A DNA stretch of 64,000 nt from NCBI RefSeq assembly GCF_020736705.1, contig NZ_CP085990.1, positions 1,240,001-1,304,000 on the forward strand, read 5' to 3'. The number at the start of each line of letters is the position of its first letter. The first letter of the stretch is position 1. The position numbers and the translations under genes are program-made. Positions 45,519 through 56,338 of this stretch are shown here, one piece after another. The notes beneath the pieces were generated by a model, which worked only from the letters and a program-made list of their open reading frames with translations, was not told the origin of the DNA and ran no database searches. Source of the DNA: Psychrobacter sanguinis (lineage in GTDB: Bacteria > Pseudomonadota > Gammaproteobacteria > Pseudomonadales > Moraxellaceae).

Positions 45519-46721
45519 CTACAGAAACTCTACTTTGGCACCTTCCTCAATCGTGCCATACAGCCCCAGTGCATCCCAGTTGGTTAAGCGCACACAACCG
45601 GAAGAGTTTTGACGACTGATTCTTTCTGGATTGGGTGAGCCATGAATACCATAGCTACGCTTATTAATACCGATCCAAACACGTCCTACTGGGTTGTTTG
45701 GACCGGGGGGTAAAGCAGTTTTTGGGTTCTTAAAGTCTTTGTTATAGGTGGGATCTTTAATGCGACTCAACACCTTATACTCGCCATTAGGTGAAGGTTT
45801 ATAGACGCTGCCCATCGTGGTCGGATAGCTGGCCACAAGCGTATCATTTTCATCATACGCATAAAGCAGGTTTTTACTCTTCACAGCGACCACTCGGTGT
45901 ACAGGGATAGCATTGGGCTGATAGGGATTATAAACCACAATAGTATTGCCCGCTTCAAAGGAAGTATCGGCATTTAGTCTAAGCAACAGTCCTTGGCTCA
46001 TATGAAACTTCTCAGCGACCGCTTCAAGCACGCTTTCAAACTGCTGCCCTTTAGGATTAGAGATTAGAGTCACGTCCTCATCAGTCAACGTGTAATTAAC
46101 CAAGACAGGTTGTTCATTAATAGTACTGTCTTCGGTCAATTTGTTCCAAGTTTCAGAATCAATATCGCCGGTGACTTGCAGTCCATTCTTTTCTTGAAAG
46201 ACTTGTAATGCTTTGACGACGTTTTCTCCAAATCGTCCATCTACCGCCCCCACAGAGTGATGATTGTAGGTAAGTAGCGCTTGGATTTTTAGTATTAAGT
46301 TTTCATCAAGTGGCGCTTCAGGTGTCCACATTGCCTGGTTAACTTCCTGCGCTTTTGGTGGCAAGTCTGTTATGTCGTAAGGCAACTCGGGTAAGGCTTT
46401 GGCCAGACGCTGCTGTGAGTCCGTGGTGCCAATAAATTGCTGGCTGACATTCGGCTGTAGTTGTTTTACCGGTTCAGCAGGTGCTTCTATTTCGGTTTGC
46501 GTCTCCGTAGACGCTTCAGGGGTTAATACACTTAATAGGTCATTCTTAAACTGTTCAACAGAGTCTGAATTAACACCTTGTGTCTCGCTATTAGAGGGAG
46601 AGCAAGCAGTGAGAGTCAATGATGTCATTAAAGCTGAAACTATCAAAACACGGTTTGGCAAGCGTTTACCTAACGGTAACTGCCTCAAAGTAGAAGGCAT
46701 AAACAACATTAATTTTCTCAC
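45519..46721 (-). CDS. L,D-transpeptidase (YkuD) lipoprotein with peptidoglycan-binding domain
   Basis: The 400-residue protein starts with a signal sequence and lipobox LTLTAC (Cys about residue 40), then a peptidoglycan-binding repeat (LLTYNHHSVGAVDGRFGENVVKALQVFQEKNGLQVTG), and a C-terminal YkuD domain with RVWIGINKRSYGIHGSP and the catalytic loop ISRQNSSGCVRLTN. It would make 3-3 crosslinks in peptidoglycan or attach proteins to it. The first codon is GTG; an ATG four codons on is equally possible. It lies 48 bases downstream of parC. Confidence 0.92.
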   Translation of the reverse strand: MRKLMLFMPSTLRQLPLGKRLPNRVLIVSALMTSLTLTACSPSNSETQGVNSDSVEQFKNDLLSVLTPEASTETQTEIEAPAEPVKQLQPNVSQQFIGTTDSQQRLAKALPELPYDITDLPPKAQEVNQAMWTPEAPLDENLILKIQALLTYNHHSVGAVDGRFGENVVKALQVFQEKNGLQVTGDIDSETWNKLTEDSTINEQPVLVNYTLTDEDVTLISNPKGQQFESVLEAVAEKFHMSQGLLLRLNADTSFEAGNTIVVYNPYQPNAIPVHRVVAVKSKNLLYAYDENDTLVASYPTTMGSVYKPSPNGEYKVLSRIKDPTYNKDFKNPKTALPPGPNNPVGRVWIGINKRSYGIHGSPNPERISRQNSSGCVRLTNWDALGLYGTIEEGAKVEFL

Positions 46722-46769
46722 TTCAAGATTTATAAGGGCATGGTTATTTATCAGATAGGCAGAGTAATA

Positions 46770-49070
46770 TTACTCTGCCACCTCAATGTCACTCACATTT
46801 TGGAAGCCACGGGGTAGTTGACCACCACGGTTGCCACGCTTACCAGTATAGTTGGCTAAGTCCATTGGCTTCAAGGTCACATGACGTTTACCCGCAGTAA
46901 CGGTCAAGCTGTCACTATGATGTATCGGAGTGACGGCAATTACTTGTTCACCGTCTTTAAGGTTAATCAGCTTATTGCCTTTACCACGCTGTTGTTCTGG
47001 TAATTCATCAATATCAAATATCAATAAATAGCCTGCTGAAGTGACCACAGCGATTTGGTCTTGCGCTTGTGCTTCACTGCCAGTATCTTCATCTGATATG
47101 GGTTTGGCATCAATATAAGCCACTTTAAGCAGTTTGGCATCTTGGTCAAAGTTAATGACGTTTTTACCTGCTTTTTGATTGGTTTCTAAGTTGCCTAGGG
47201 TATTAATAAAGCCATAGCCTTGTGAGCTGGCCAAAATAATACGTTGTTCGTCTTCCCCGGCAAGCAGTTGCTCAAAACTGGCGCCAGAGGCAGGTTTTAA
47301 TACACTGGTCAGTGGGTCACCTTGTCCACGGGCAGAAGCTAAGGTGTGGGCATCAATGTTATAGCTGCGACCGGTACTGTCCATAATGTAAATCTTCTCA
47401 TTGGATTTACTGCGTATATGGGCCTGATAGCTGTCACCTGAGCGGTAACTCATGCCTGCTGCATCGACATCATGACCTTTGGCAGCACGAATCCAGCCCG
47501 CTTTTGATAGGATAGCGGTAATGGGTTCACTAGGCACTAAGTCAGACTCTTTTAGGGCAGTGGCTTCATTACGTTCTACCACAGGTGAAACACGGTTGTT
47601 GCCATGTTCTTTCATGTCTGCCTCTAACTCTTCAATCATCAAGTTAGTCAGGCTTTCAGGATTATCGAGTAATTCTTGAATAATGGCACGCTCAGCCTCT
47701 AGCTCGTCTTTTTCGGTACGTAGCTCAATTTCTTGTAGACGGGCTAATTGACGTAAACGAATGTCTAAAATGGCATTGGCTTGCACTTCGCTCAGATCAT
47801 AGCGATTCATCAACTCTGTTTTTGGATCGTCTTCTTCACGAATAATGCGAATGACCTCATCAATATGGAGGTAGGCAATTAATAAACCTGCCAATATATG
47901 TAGGCGTTTGTCAATTTTGTCCAGACGGAATAGTAAGCGACGGGTCACCACTTGACGGCGGCTAACTAGCCATTCTTCTAAGATTTCTTTTAAGTTTTTG
48001 ACCTGAGGCTTACCATTAAGCCCAATCATGTTCATGTTGACCCGATAACTGGTCTCAAGGTCGGTGCTGGCAAACAAATGGCTCATTACTCGGTCTACAT
48101 CTACTCGCGTAGAACGCAGCTCTAACACGATGCGACACGCATTTTCATGGTCTGACTCATCATGAATATCCACTACCCAAGGCAGTTTCTTTTCAATCAT
48201 TAGCTTGGCGATTTGTTCTTGGATTTTGTTGCCAGAAACTTGATAAGGAAGTGCATCGATAATAACTAGGTTCTTTTCTTGCTTATCGACATGATAAACA
48301 GCGCGCATTTTATAGCTGCCACGACCTGACTCATACATTGCCTGTAGGTCTTTTTTGGAGGTGATAATTTCCGCAGGAGTGGGCAGATCTGGGGCTGGTA
48401 TCGACTGGGTAAGCTGTTTGACCGATAGTTCAGGATTTTTTAACAGACGTACGGCGGCACGCACCACTTCATTTAGGTTATGCGGCGGAATATCGGTGGC
48501 CATACCAACTGCAATACCGGTGGTACCATTTAATAAAATATTGGGCAGGCGTGCCGGTAGAGTCACTGGCTCTTGCATTGAGCCATCAAAGTTATCTTGC
48601 CAATCTACTGTACCTTGAGCTAATTCTGCCAATAACGTATTGGCATAAGCTGACATCTTGGCTTCGGTATAGCGCATGGCGGCAAAAGATTTAGGGTCAT
48701 CGGGGCTACCCCAGTTACCTTGCCCAGTAATTAGTGGATAACGGTAGCTAAAAGGCTGAGCCATCAATACCATGGCTTCATAACAGGCTGTGTCACCGTG
48801 AGGATGATATTTACCTAAAACATCACCGACAGTACGTGCAGACTTTTTAGGCTTAGTAGTCGACTTAAGACCCAGTTCGCTCATGGCATAAATAATTCGG
48901 CGCTGTACCGGCTTTAGGCCATCGGCAATATGCGGTAGGGCACGGTCCATGATGACATACATGGCGTAGTTCAGATAAGCCTGTTCGGTAAATTCAGCGA
49001 CAGAACGGGTATCCATTGCTTCAGTAGGTATGACAGTAGCGCTAGGTGGGATATTAGAAATATCAGACAT
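46770..49070 (-). CDS. parC: DNA topoisomerase IV subunit A
   Basis: ParC is the cutting subunit of topoisomerase IV, which separates daughter chromosomes. The 766 residues include [17 protein letters not shown], the quinolone-determining region [15 protein letters not shown], the catalytic Tyr134 in [13 protein letters not shown], and a C-terminal beta-pinwheel ending near 750. Thr94 stands where many ParC proteins have Ser (Ser80 in E. coli); Glu98 (Glu84) is kept. The length fits ParC rather than GyrA. parE is not in the window. Confidence 0.95.
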   Translation of the reverse strand: MSDISNIPPSATVIPTEAMDTRSVAEFTEQAYLNYAMYVIMDRALPHIADGLKPVQRRIIYAMSELGLKSTTKPKKSARTVGDVLGKYHPHGDTACYEAMVLMAQPFSYRYPLITGQGNWGSPDDPKSFAAMRYTEAKMSAYANTLLAELAQGTVDWQDNFDGSMQEPVTLPARLPNILLNGTTGIAVGMATDIPPHNLNEVVRAAVRLLKNPELSVKQLTQSIPAPDLPTPAEIITSKKDLQAMYESGRGSYKMRAVYHVDKQEKNLVIIDALPYQVSGNKIQEQIAKLMIEKKLPWVVDIHDESDHENACRIVLELRSTRVDVDRVMSHLFASTDLETSYRVNMNMIGLNGKPQVKNLKEILEEWLVSRRQVVTRRLLFRLDKIDKRLHILAGLLIAYLHIDEVIRIIREEDDPKTELMNRYDLSEVQANAILDIRLRQLARLQEIELRTEKDELEAERAIIQELLDNPESLTNLMIEELEADMKEHGNNRVSPVVERNEATALKESDLVPSEPITAILSKAGWIRAAKGHDVDAAGMSYRSGDSYQAHIRSKSNEKIYIMDSTGRSYNIDAHTLASARGQGDPLTSVLKPASGASFEQLLAGEDEQRIILASSQGYGFINTLGNLETNQKAGKNVINFDQDAKLLKVAYIDAKPISDEDTGSEAQAQDQIAVVTSAGYLLIFDIDELPEQQRGKGNKLINLKDGEQVIAVTPIHHSDSLTVTAGKRHVTLKPMDLANYTGKRGNRGGQLPRGFQNVSDIEVAE

Positions 49071-49695
49071 AATCGGTAATTTTGCCTTATTTTATATAAA
49101 AAGTTATTTAGTCATTATAACAGTAGGGTCAATCTAACCACTATAGAGTTAGCGTATCGTATAAGGATATCGTATAGGATATTGGGTGATTAAAAAAGGT
49201 AGGAAAGGTTCTATGCGTCAACTGATGACGCCAGATATTGTATTTTAGAGAGCCTCAATTTTATAAGCTTTTTAATTGAAAGTCTCTTGATTTTAAAGGG
49301 ATACTTAAGCACAGTATAGTTCAGCCGTTATCAATCAGGGCAATCGCACTACAAATCGATTTTAGCTACATTTTAATTAATTATTGACCTTTTACAGATG
49401 TTATCACCAATTTTCGGTCGCAAATAATAAAAATACGAGATACATAAAAATATTTTAGTTATAGTTTCTAACTATTTAACACATTTTATTTAGATAGCCT
49501 AATTTAAAGCGGCTATTTTCTATAGTGCGATTGCCCTGCGTTATCAATATATTAGTTGTCATTTATAAGATAAATAGTGTATTTTAGATAACAAATTAAC
49601 ATAAGATGCCGTTTAATTGTTCTTTAACAATGAAATGTGCCATTACATCATACAGTTTAAGCAAATTAAGCATAGCTTTAGGAGTACCATAGATT
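49071..49695. other. divergent intergenic region, parC/fadD, holding a MITE-like insertion
   Basis: About 625 bases, of which 203 are the inserted element at 49336-49538. The rest is AT-rich, with promoters of the divergent parC and first fadD genes. No small gene is seen. Confidence 0.55.
49326..49548. repeat. MITE-like element copy 1 (203 bp) with 10-bp target duplication
   Basis: The element proper is 49336-49538. It has 16-bp perfect terminal inverted repeats (CAGGGCAATCGCACTA and complement) and is flanked by the 10-bp direct repeat CGTTATCAAT (49326-49335 and 49539-49548). No reading frame is inside. An inverted copy at 56349-56551 differs by about two bases. The element lies 158 bases upstream of the first fadD. 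Confidence 0.92.
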
Positions 49696-51426
49696 ATGGA
49701 CAATCAAACCACTCAATTTCGTCGCAATGAAAAACCCTGGTTAAAAACTTACGAAAAGTTTGGCATGCAATACGATATTGAAATGCCACCAGCCAATACC
49801 TCTTTAATTGAAATCTTTGAAGAAAGCTTTGTTAAGTATAATGGCAGAATTTCCTTTGTCTGTATGAATCAAGAGCTATCATTTGATGATTTAGATACCT
49901 ACAGCAAAAATATCGCCGCTTACTTACAGTCACGGGGCCTAAAAAAAGGCGATAAAGTGGCAGTAATGATGCCCAACATTCTACAATCTCCAGTTTGTAT
50001 CCTAGGCGTTATCCGTGCCGGTTTCGTTTTGGTGAACGTCAATCCTCTCTATACCACTCATGAGCTTGAACATCAGCTAAAAGATTCAGATACCAAGGCC
50101 CTTATTCTCCTAGAAAACTTTGCCAAAACTTATGCTGATATTGCTAGCAAGACCGTGGATCATGTGGTCGTTGCGTCTATGGGCGACCTAATGAGTCCGG
50201 TAAAAGGCTTTATCGTGAACACTGTGGTTCGCCATGTTAAGAAAATGGTACCTGCTTACAATATTCCAGGCAGCGTTAACTTTAAAAAAGCGATGAAAGT
50301 TGGGGCTAAAAAGAAATATAAACGTCCTACCGATATTGGTTTAGAAGATGTGGCGGTGCTGCAATATACTGGGGGTACCACAGGGGTTGCTAAAGGGGCA
50401 ATGTTAACTCATGGCAATTTAATTGCTAACCTGATTCAAGCCGATACTTATATCGGCGATGCTTTTGACAAGTATGAGGAATTAAATGAGCAGCCGGTTA
50501 TTATGACCGCTTTACCGCTATATCATATTTTCTCATTTACGGTTTGCTGTATGTACGGATTGCGCAAAGGGGGTATTAACTCATTGGTGCCCAACCCACG
50601 TGATGGCAAAAGCTTGCTTAAAGCTTATAAAGATTATCCACCGGCCTTCTTCCCAGCAGTTAATACTTTGTTTAACGGCCTAATTAATAATGAAGATTTC
50701 CGATCACTAGATCATAGTAAGCTTGAGATGTCTATGGGCGGGGGTATGGCTGTACTAACAGACACCGCTAGGAAGTGGAAAGAAGGGACGGGCAACGTTA
50801 TCGTTCAAGGTTATGGTTTATCAGAGACCTCGCCAGTTGCTTCAGCCAACCCTATGGGTCTAGATGAGTTTCCTGGTAATATTGGGGTGCCATTCCCAGC
50901 GACAGATATGGCCGTTCTAGATGAAGAAGGCAACGAAGTTGCTATTGGTGAACGCGGTGAGATTAGCGTGCGCGGCCCTCAGGTGATGAAGGGCTATTGG
51001 AAACGTCCAGAGGCAACGGCTGAAGTTATGACCCCAGATGGTTACTTCCGTACCGGTGATATCGGAGTAATGGACGAAGAGGGCTACTTCAAGATTGTTG
51101 ACCGCAAAAAAGACATGATTATCGTCTCAGGTTTCAACGTCTATCCAAACGAAGTAGAAGACGTCATGTCACATCATCCCAAAATCTTAGAGTGTGGGGT
51201 AATTGGGGTTGAAAGTGATAAGAGCGGCGAAGTGCCGAAGATCTTTATCGTGGCTAATGACCCAAGCTTGACTGAGCAAGAAGTTCTAGATTATGCCAAA
51301 CAGAATCTAACCGGCTATAAACGTCCGCGTTTTGTTGAATTTGTTGATGAGTTACCCAAATCAAACGTAGGTAAGATTTTACGTAAGGATTTACGTGCTA
51401 TTGAAGAAGCAAAGAATAAAGCCTAG
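49696..51426 (+). CDS. fadD: long-chain acyl-CoA synthetase (FadD-like, copy 1)
   Basis: This 576-residue AMP-forming enzyme activates fatty acids to acyl-CoA. Motifs are the P-loop-like YTGGTTGVAKGAM, the A5-type VQGYGLSETSPV, GYFRTGDIG, and the FACS signature around DRKKDMIIVSGFNVYPNEVED; the C-terminal Lys is in SNVGKILRK. It is probably bound to the inner face of the cytoplasmic membrane. A paralogue follows downstream after a terminator, as in other Gammaproteobacteria with tandem fadD genes. The ribosome site is TTAGGAG. Confidence 0.93.
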   Translation: MDNQTTQFRRNEKPWLKTYEKFGMQYDIEMPPANTSLIEIFEESFVKYNGRISFVCMNQELSFDDLDTYSKNIAAYLQSRGLKKGDKVAVMMPNILQSPVCILGVIRAGFVLVNVNPLYTTHELEHQLKDSDTKALILLENFAKTYADIASKTVDHVVVASMGDLMSPVKGFIVNTVVRHVKKMVPAYNIPGSVNFKKAMKVGAKKKYKRPTDIGLEDVAVLQYTGGTTGVAKGAMLTHGNLIANLIQADTYIGDAFDKYEELNEQPVIMTALPLYHIFSFTVCCMYGLRKGGINSLVPNPRDGKSLLKAYKDYPPAFFPAVNTLFNGLINNEDFRSLDHSKLEMSMGGGMAVLTDTARKWKEGTGNVIVQGYGLSETSPVASANPMGLDEFPGNIGVPFPATDMAVLDEEGNEVAIGERGEISVRGPQVMKGYWKRPEATAEVMTPDGYFRTGDIGVMDEEGYFKIVDRKKDMIIVSGFNVYPNEVEDVMSHHPKILECGVIGVESDKSGEVPKIFIVANDPSLTEQEVLDYAKQNLTGYKRPRFVEFVDELPKSNVGKILRKDLRAIEEAKNKA

Positions 51427-51787
51427 TTTTAGTACAAAATAACTTAAAATATCATACTTTATGTTTGGGTAGTTACCGAGTACAATAAAAACTCAATGGG
51501 ATTAATTAAAAAAGATACGAGCAATTGGCGTGTCCTTTTTTTATGTGAAAAAAAGAAGAAAATGGATTTGTTATACAGGCTTAACAAGCTTACATAAGCA
51601 ATCTCCGCTATTTACAAATGCCAAAAACATAAATGTAGGGTTGATGGTTATAACAAAGTGGTTATAAAAAAAGTACTATAAACCGTAATCACCTTACATT
51701 TTTACTCAATTTTATTGTCATAACTCTTTATTAGATAAAGGGTTGTTTTTAATAATACATTTATTAAATAATTATATAGGTAACGAA
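51427..51787. other. intergenic between the fadD paralogues
   Basis: About 360 AT-rich bases with a terminator near the start (51507-51542) and the promoter of the second fadD. Nothing else can be assigned. Confidence 0.5.
51507..51542 (+). terminator. terminator of the first fadD
   Basis: AAAAAAGATACG and CGTGTCCTTTTTT pair (one G-T pair) around a 9-base loop, followed by T-run. It lies 80 bases past the first fadD stop and shows the two fadD genes can be expressed separately. Confidence 0.8.
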
Positions 51788-53554
51788 ATGACAACAGCAT
51801 CTAATCCTACCAATCAAAACGACATAAGTGAACTTCACGGTATTTTCCCGACCTATCCTGACATTCCTAGTGACCGCCCTTGGCTCGAGTCGTATGAACG
51901 TTATGGATTAGCTTCTTCGATTGAAAAGCCTGCGGATGATACCTCTTTATTGGAAGTATTTGAACGCAACTTCGCCCGTTATGGCAATCGTGATGCTTAC
52001 ATCTGTATGGGTGCTAAGCTGACTTATCGTGAGTTAGACAATCGTAGTCGTCAAATCGCTGCTTACCTACAGTCTTTAGGGCTTAAAGTGGGCGATAAAG
52101 TAGCGGTTATGATGCCTAATATTTTGCAATATCCTATCGTTTCGTTGGGTATTTTGCGTGCCGGCATGATTTTGGTCAACGTCAACCCGCTATATACCAG
52201 TCGTGAACTTGAACATCAAATGCTTGACAGTGGGGCTAAGGCGATATTTATCGTTGAGAACTTCGCTAAGACTTTTGAAGACGTGAAAGACAAAGGTGAT
52301 ATCGAACACGTAGTCGTCTGTAGTTTAGGCGATATGCTTGGTACGGTAAAAGGCCTAGTGGTTAATACTGTGGTACGCCATATCAAAAAAATAGTACCAA
52401 GCTACTCGTTACCAAACAGCGTTAAGTTTAAAAAAGCTTTGGACTCAGTGTCAGCACATCAGTATAAGCGTCCTGAGTTGGACCAAAGTTATGTGGCGTT
52501 ATTACAATATACTGGCGGTACCACAGGGGTGGCCAAAGGAGCCATGCTGACCCACGGTAACCTTACTGCCAATATGTTACAGATTGACACGGTTATGAGA
52601 GCTGCTTTTGGAGACACCAATGGTGGTGAGGTTCTGTTAGCTGCCCTGCCTTTATACCATGTGTTCTCATTTATGGTATGTGGTATGTACTCTATGCATG
52701 CAGGCTATACGGCGCTACTTATTCCTAACCCACGCGACTTAGAGGGTTTGATTAAGGATCTAGACAAATACAAGCCGGCTTATATTCCTGCTGTAAATAC
52801 CTTGTTCAATGGATTGGTCCACAATGAGAAGTTTAAAAAATTGGATTTCTCTAATCTAAAAGCATCTATTGGTGGCGGTATGTCAGTACTACCCAGTGTG
52901 GCTAAAGAATGGCATGACATTACCGGATTGCCTATTGTAGAGGGTTATGGTCTATCTGAGACTTCACCTGTGGTGAGCTTTAACCCAATGAATATCTCTG
53001 AGTTTACAGCTAAGATTGGGGTACCTGCACCAGGCACCGATATCATCTTAATTGATGATGAAGGCAATGAGATGCCAGTGGGTGAGCGTGGTGAAATTTG
53101 TGTGAAAGGACCACAGGTTATGGTGGGCTATCAAAACCGTCCTGAAGACACCAAAGAAGCTTTCACTGAAAATGGTTACTTCAAAACAGGCGATATTGGT
53201 ATCTTAGATGAAAAAGGCTTTATCAAAATCGTCGACCGCAAAAAAGACATGATTTTGGTATCTGGTTTTAACGTTTATCCCAACGAAATTGAAGAGGCTA
53301 TGGCACAGCATCCTGCAGTATTAGAAGTAGGTGCTATCGGCATTCCAAGTGACAATCGCGGTGAAGATCCTAAAATATTTGTGGTGAAAAAACCAGGTAC
53401 GAAGGTAACCGAGCAAGAACTGATTGATTTTGGTAGAAAACAATTGACCGGTTATAAGCGTCCTCGTATTGTCGAGTTTGTCGACGAACTACCTAAGTCA
53501 AACGTCGGTAAAATCTTACGTAAAGAGCTTCGTAAAATGGAAGGTTTAGAGTAG
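51788..53554 (+). CDS. long-chain acyl-CoA synthetase (FadD-like, copy 2)
   Basis: This 588-residue paralogue of the upstream gene shares all main motifs: LLQYTGGTTGVAKGAM, VEGYGLSETSPV, GYFKTGDIG, DRKKDMILVSGFNVYPNE and SNVGKILRKELR. It has a longer N-terminus (TTASNPTNQNDISELHGIFP). I place the start at ATG 51788; an upstream ATG at 51743 would add 15 hydrophobic residues without a ribosome site. The two enzymes may differ in chain-length range, as the FadD1/FadD2 pair of Pseudomonas does. Confidence 0.92.
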   Translation: MTTASNPTNQNDISELHGIFPTYPDIPSDRPWLESYERYGLASSIEKPADDTSLLEVFERNFARYGNRDAYICMGAKLTYRELDNRSRQIAAYLQSLGLKVGDKVAVMMPNILQYPIVSLGILRAGMILVNVNPLYTSRELEHQMLDSGAKAIFIVENFAKTFEDVKDKGDIEHVVVCSLGDMLGTVKGLVVNTVVRHIKKIVPSYSLPNSVKFKKALDSVSAHQYKRPELDQSYVALLQYTGGTTGVAKGAMLTHGNLTANMLQIDTVMRAAFGDTNGGEVLLAALPLYHVFSFMVCGMYSMHAGYTALLIPNPRDLEGLIKDLDKYKPAYIPAVNTLFNGLVHNEKFKKLDFSNLKASIGGGMSVLPSVAKEWHDITGLPIVEGYGLSETSPVVSFNPMNISEFTAKIGVPAPGTDIILIDDEGNEMPVGERGEICVKGPQVMVGYQNRPEDTKEAFTENGYFKTGDIGILDEKGFIKIVDRKKDMILVSGFNVYPNEIEEAMAQHPAVLEVGAIGIPSDNRGEDPKIFVVKKPGTKVTEQELIDFGRKQLTGYKRPRIVEFVDELPKSNVGKILRKELRKMEGLE

Positions 53555-53618
53555 TTTTCGACGACGACTAATACTTGCTATTGCTTAGTCATCACGTTAC
53601 GATGACCGAACTTATCAG

Positions 53619-53649
53619 GGGCAGGGGGCTTATTAAGCTTTACCTGCCC
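53619..53649 (+). other. hairpin between fadD and rph
   Basis: GGGCAGG (53619-53625) and CCTGCCC (53643-53649) form a strong stem without a following T-run. It could be a leader structure of rph or a weak terminator of fadD. Confidence 0.4.
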
Positions 53650-53693
53650 TCTCAAATAACCACTGAATCAAAGATAAAGGATATAACTTAGCA

Positions 53694-54410
53694 ATGCGTA
53701 TAGATAACCGCGAGCTGGATCAACTGCGTACGGTCACTTTTGAGCGTAATTACACCAAACATGCTGAAGGCTCAGTATTGGTTTGTTTTGGCGATACCAA
53801 GGTACTTTGTACCGCAAGTGTTGAATCAGGCGTACCTCGCTGGTTGAAAGGCAAAGGACAAGGTTGGGTAACGGCAGAATATGGTATGCTACCTCGTGCG
53901 ACTAATACCCGCAATCAGCGTGAAGCCGCTCGTGGCAAACAGTCTGGACGTACCCAAGAAATTCAGCGTTTAATCGGCCGTAGTTTAAGAGCGATGGTTG
54001 ATCTGAACAAACTGGGTGAAAATACCATCTATCTAGATTGTGATGTATTGCAAGCAGATGGCGGCACCCGCACCGCGAGTATCACTGGGGCGGCTATTGC
54101 TTTAATTGATGCATTAGAGTCACTACAACAAAAGAAAAAACTGAAAGCAGATCCCTTAGTCGGTTTGGTCGCTGCGGTTTCTGTTGGGGTGAAAAATGGC
54201 GAAATTCTGCTTGATTTGAATTATGAAGAAGACTCAAGCTGTGATACGGACTTAAATGTGGTCATGACTCAAAAAGGCGAGTTTATTGAGATTCAAGGTA
54301 CCGCTGAAGAGAAGCCTTTCACCCGTGCTGAAGCCGACAAAATGCTAGCGATGGCTGAAAAAGGCATTGCTGATTTGATTAAGTTACAACAAACTGCCCT
54401 GGGCTGGTAA
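53694..54410 (+). CDS. rph: ribonuclease PH
   Basis: RNase PH trims tRNA 3' ends by phosphorolysis. The 238-residue protein starts [19 protein letters not shown] and shows [30 protein letters not shown] with [24 protein letters not shown] (phosphate and RNA binding Arg residues), and [19 protein letters not shown] (catalytic Asp region). Length is normal. A ribosome site AAAGGAT precedes the ATG. The small membrane gene follows after 50 bases. Confidence 0.96.
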   Translation: MRIDNRELDQLRTVTFERNYTKHAEGSVLVCFGDTKVLCTASVESGVPRWLKGKGQGWVTAEYGMLPRATNTRNQREAARGKQSGRTQEIQRLIGRSLRAMVDLNKLGENTIYLDCDVLQADGGTRTASITGAAIALIDALESLQQKKKLKADPLVGLVAAVSVGVKNGEILLDLNYEEDSSCDTDLNVVMTQKGEFIEIQGTAEEKPFTRAEADKMLAMAEKGIADLIKLQQTALGW

Positions 54411-54460
54411 ACGATTATTAGTCCATAGTTAGCTCAGTCAGCCAATAGGATACACAAATT

Positions 54461-54949
54461 ATGCTACAGGTTACGGATAATGGTGCCAACATAACGTTGT
54501 CAGGCAAAGCAAGTGGTCAGGGCAATGGCGTATTTTGGTTCAGTGTGGCTTTATTGGCTGGGGCATTGGGTGTGGCAATCGCTATGAGTTTGCTGCCAGA
54601 GCGTCTTGCGATAGGCGCTTTGGCATTATTGGTCGTGGGCAGCTATGTGTTTAATAGACTGCTTAACGCTCAAAAAGGGACTCAAAATCACATCAACTCT
54701 GGCTTAGTAAAAGTACAGCCAGGGATGTTTGTACAAAATCAGTTTGGCAAAACCCAACAGATTATTGTAGGTGCCAATGAAACTGTCAGTGTTAATGGCA
54801 CCTCATTGACCATAACGACAGCAGAGGGCAATACCAAATGTCAGGTATCTGGCTTTGATACCGAAAAAGAAGCTCAAGTAATGCGGGCCATCTTGCAAGG
54901 TCAGCAGTTTGGCAAACGTAATGCCAATATCAAGATGCAGTCTTCCTAG
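54461..54949 (+). CDS. hypothetical membrane protein
   Basis: A 162-residue protein I do not recognise. Two hydrophobic segments lie close together near residues 24-41 (VFWFSVALLAGALGVAIA) and 48-65 (RLAIGALALLVVGSYVFN). A hydrophilic C-terminal domain rich in beta-prone residues follows (GMFVQNQFGKTQQIIVGANETVSVNGTSLTITT), as in small PH-like or DUF domains. It is probably co-transcribed with rph; no functional link is evident. Confidence 0.7.
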   Translation: MLQVTDNGANITLSGKASGQGNGVFWFSVALLAGALGVAIAMSLLPERLAIGALALLVVGSYVFNRLLNAQKGTQNHINSGLVKVQPGMFVQNQFGKTQQIIVGANETVSVNGTSLTITTAEGNTKCQVSGFDTEKEAQVMRAILQGQQFGKRNANIKMQSS

Positions 54950-55199
54950 TCGCTTTTACAAAATTCTTTGCTATCGTACATTTACAGCTCTCTGAGTTGC
55001 ATATTCTTATGGATAGGCCTTTATAGCAGGGCCTTCTTGTCTATTGCTGTTCTTAAGTAGTCCTCTCGATTATTTGTGTACCTTTCTTTCGCCCCTCACC
55101 CTCTCAACATTTATAACTGTCTCTACTTCCTTGTAAATCTTATTTCTGTCCAATATCGATAACACTGCTCTAAATAAGCGGTGAGTTAGCCATGAGCGT

Positions 55200-56315
55200 T
55201 AATAACTGAAGTTACGCAAAGACCTAAACAAACGCTATACTGCCACCATGAATAAAGACATGATTGACTTATACACAGACTATCAACTCAGTAGCTTTGG
55301 TCAAACCACAGCCACAGGCTTATCGGCGATGATGGAGGGTAGCATCAGTCATGATGCTGTGACCAGATTTTTAACAAATAGCGAGTACACTTCAAAGCAT
55401 CTATGGCAACAGGTCAAACCGACCATACGTGATATAGAAAACGAAGACGGTGTACTGATATTTGATGACACCATACAAGCAAAACCCCATACCAAAGAAA
55501 ATGAGACAAATTGCTGGCACTATGACCATACGACAAACACCACAGTCAAAGGCATCAACCTACTGAACTGTTTGTACCATTGTGAGGGTGTCTCGATACC
55601 AATAGCCTTTCACATTGTCACCAAACCGATTTGCTACAGTGATATCAGTACTCGAAAAACCAAACGCAAAGCCACGATAACCAAGAATGAGTTACTAAGA
55701 GACATGGTTGATACCGCTTGCCACAACCAAGTTAAGTTCCGTTATGTGCTGATGGATTCATGGTTTACCAGTAAACAGACTTTAAAGCATATTCGCAAAA
55801 AAGATAAGCATGTAATCGCAGCCCTTAAATCCAATCGTTTAATCGCTCTGAATCTACAAGACAAAAAACAGTCTCGTTATCAGCGAATTGATGAGATAGG
55901 ACTACCAGATAAAAAAGCCATGACAGGCTATTTAAAAGACTACCCACATGAGGTTGTCTTTATACGCCAAGTCTTTACAAACAAAGACGGTAGCTTAGGT
56001 GTGCTATATTTGGTATGTACTGATTCACAACTCCCTGCTGATAAGATCATGAGTCTTTATGAAAAACGCTGGGCAATAGAAGTGTTTCATAAGTCACTCA
56101 AGCAAAATGCCAGTTTGGCTAAGTCGCCTGCCCATTCTAAACGGGCAATGCACAATCATGTGTTTTTATCTATTTGTGCTACGGTTAAGCTTGAATGTTT
56201 GAAGTTAACCACTAAATTAAATCATTTCGCACTTAAAGCTAAACTTCTTGTCGCGGCTTCAAAAGCGGCTTTCGATGAGCTGACTTTGCTTAGGGCTGCG
56301 TAACTTCAGTTAATA
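55200..56315 (+). mobile_element. IS-B copy 2 (1106 bp) with 5-bp target duplication
   Basis: The element proper is 55205-56310, with ends ACTGAAGTTACGCA / TGCGTAACTTCAGT and target duplication TAATA (55200-55204 and 56311-56315). It is inverted relative to copy 1 at 13588-14693. Copy-to-copy differences are few. Confidence 0.95.
55248..56303 (+). CDS. DDE transposase of IS-B, copy 2
   Basis: An intact 351-residue transposase with the Y-x2-R-x3-E-x6-K signature (YEKRWAIEVFHKSLK) and both upstream Asp motifs (FDDTIQ, VLMDSW). It differs from copy 1 at a few residues, mostly between about 115 and 150. Confidence 0.93.
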   Translation: MNKDMIDLYTDYQLSSFGQTTATGLSAMMEGSISHDAVTRFLTNSEYTSKHLWQQVKPTIRDIENEDGVLIFDDTIQAKPHTKENETNCWHYDHTTNTTVKGINLLNCLYHCEGVSIPIAFHIVTKPICYSDISTRKTKRKATITKNELLRDMVDTACHNQVKFRYVLMDSWFTSKQTLKHIRKKDKHVIAALKSNRLIALNLQDKKQSRYQRIDEIGLPDKKAMTGYLKDYPHEVVFIRQVFTNKDGSLGVLYLVCTDSQLPADKIMSLYEKRWAIEVFHKSLKQNASLAKSPAHSKRAMHNHVFLSICATVKLECLKLTTKLNHFALKAKLLVAASKAAFDELTLLRAA

Positions 56316-56338
56316 AGTATAAGGCTAATAGGGACAAG

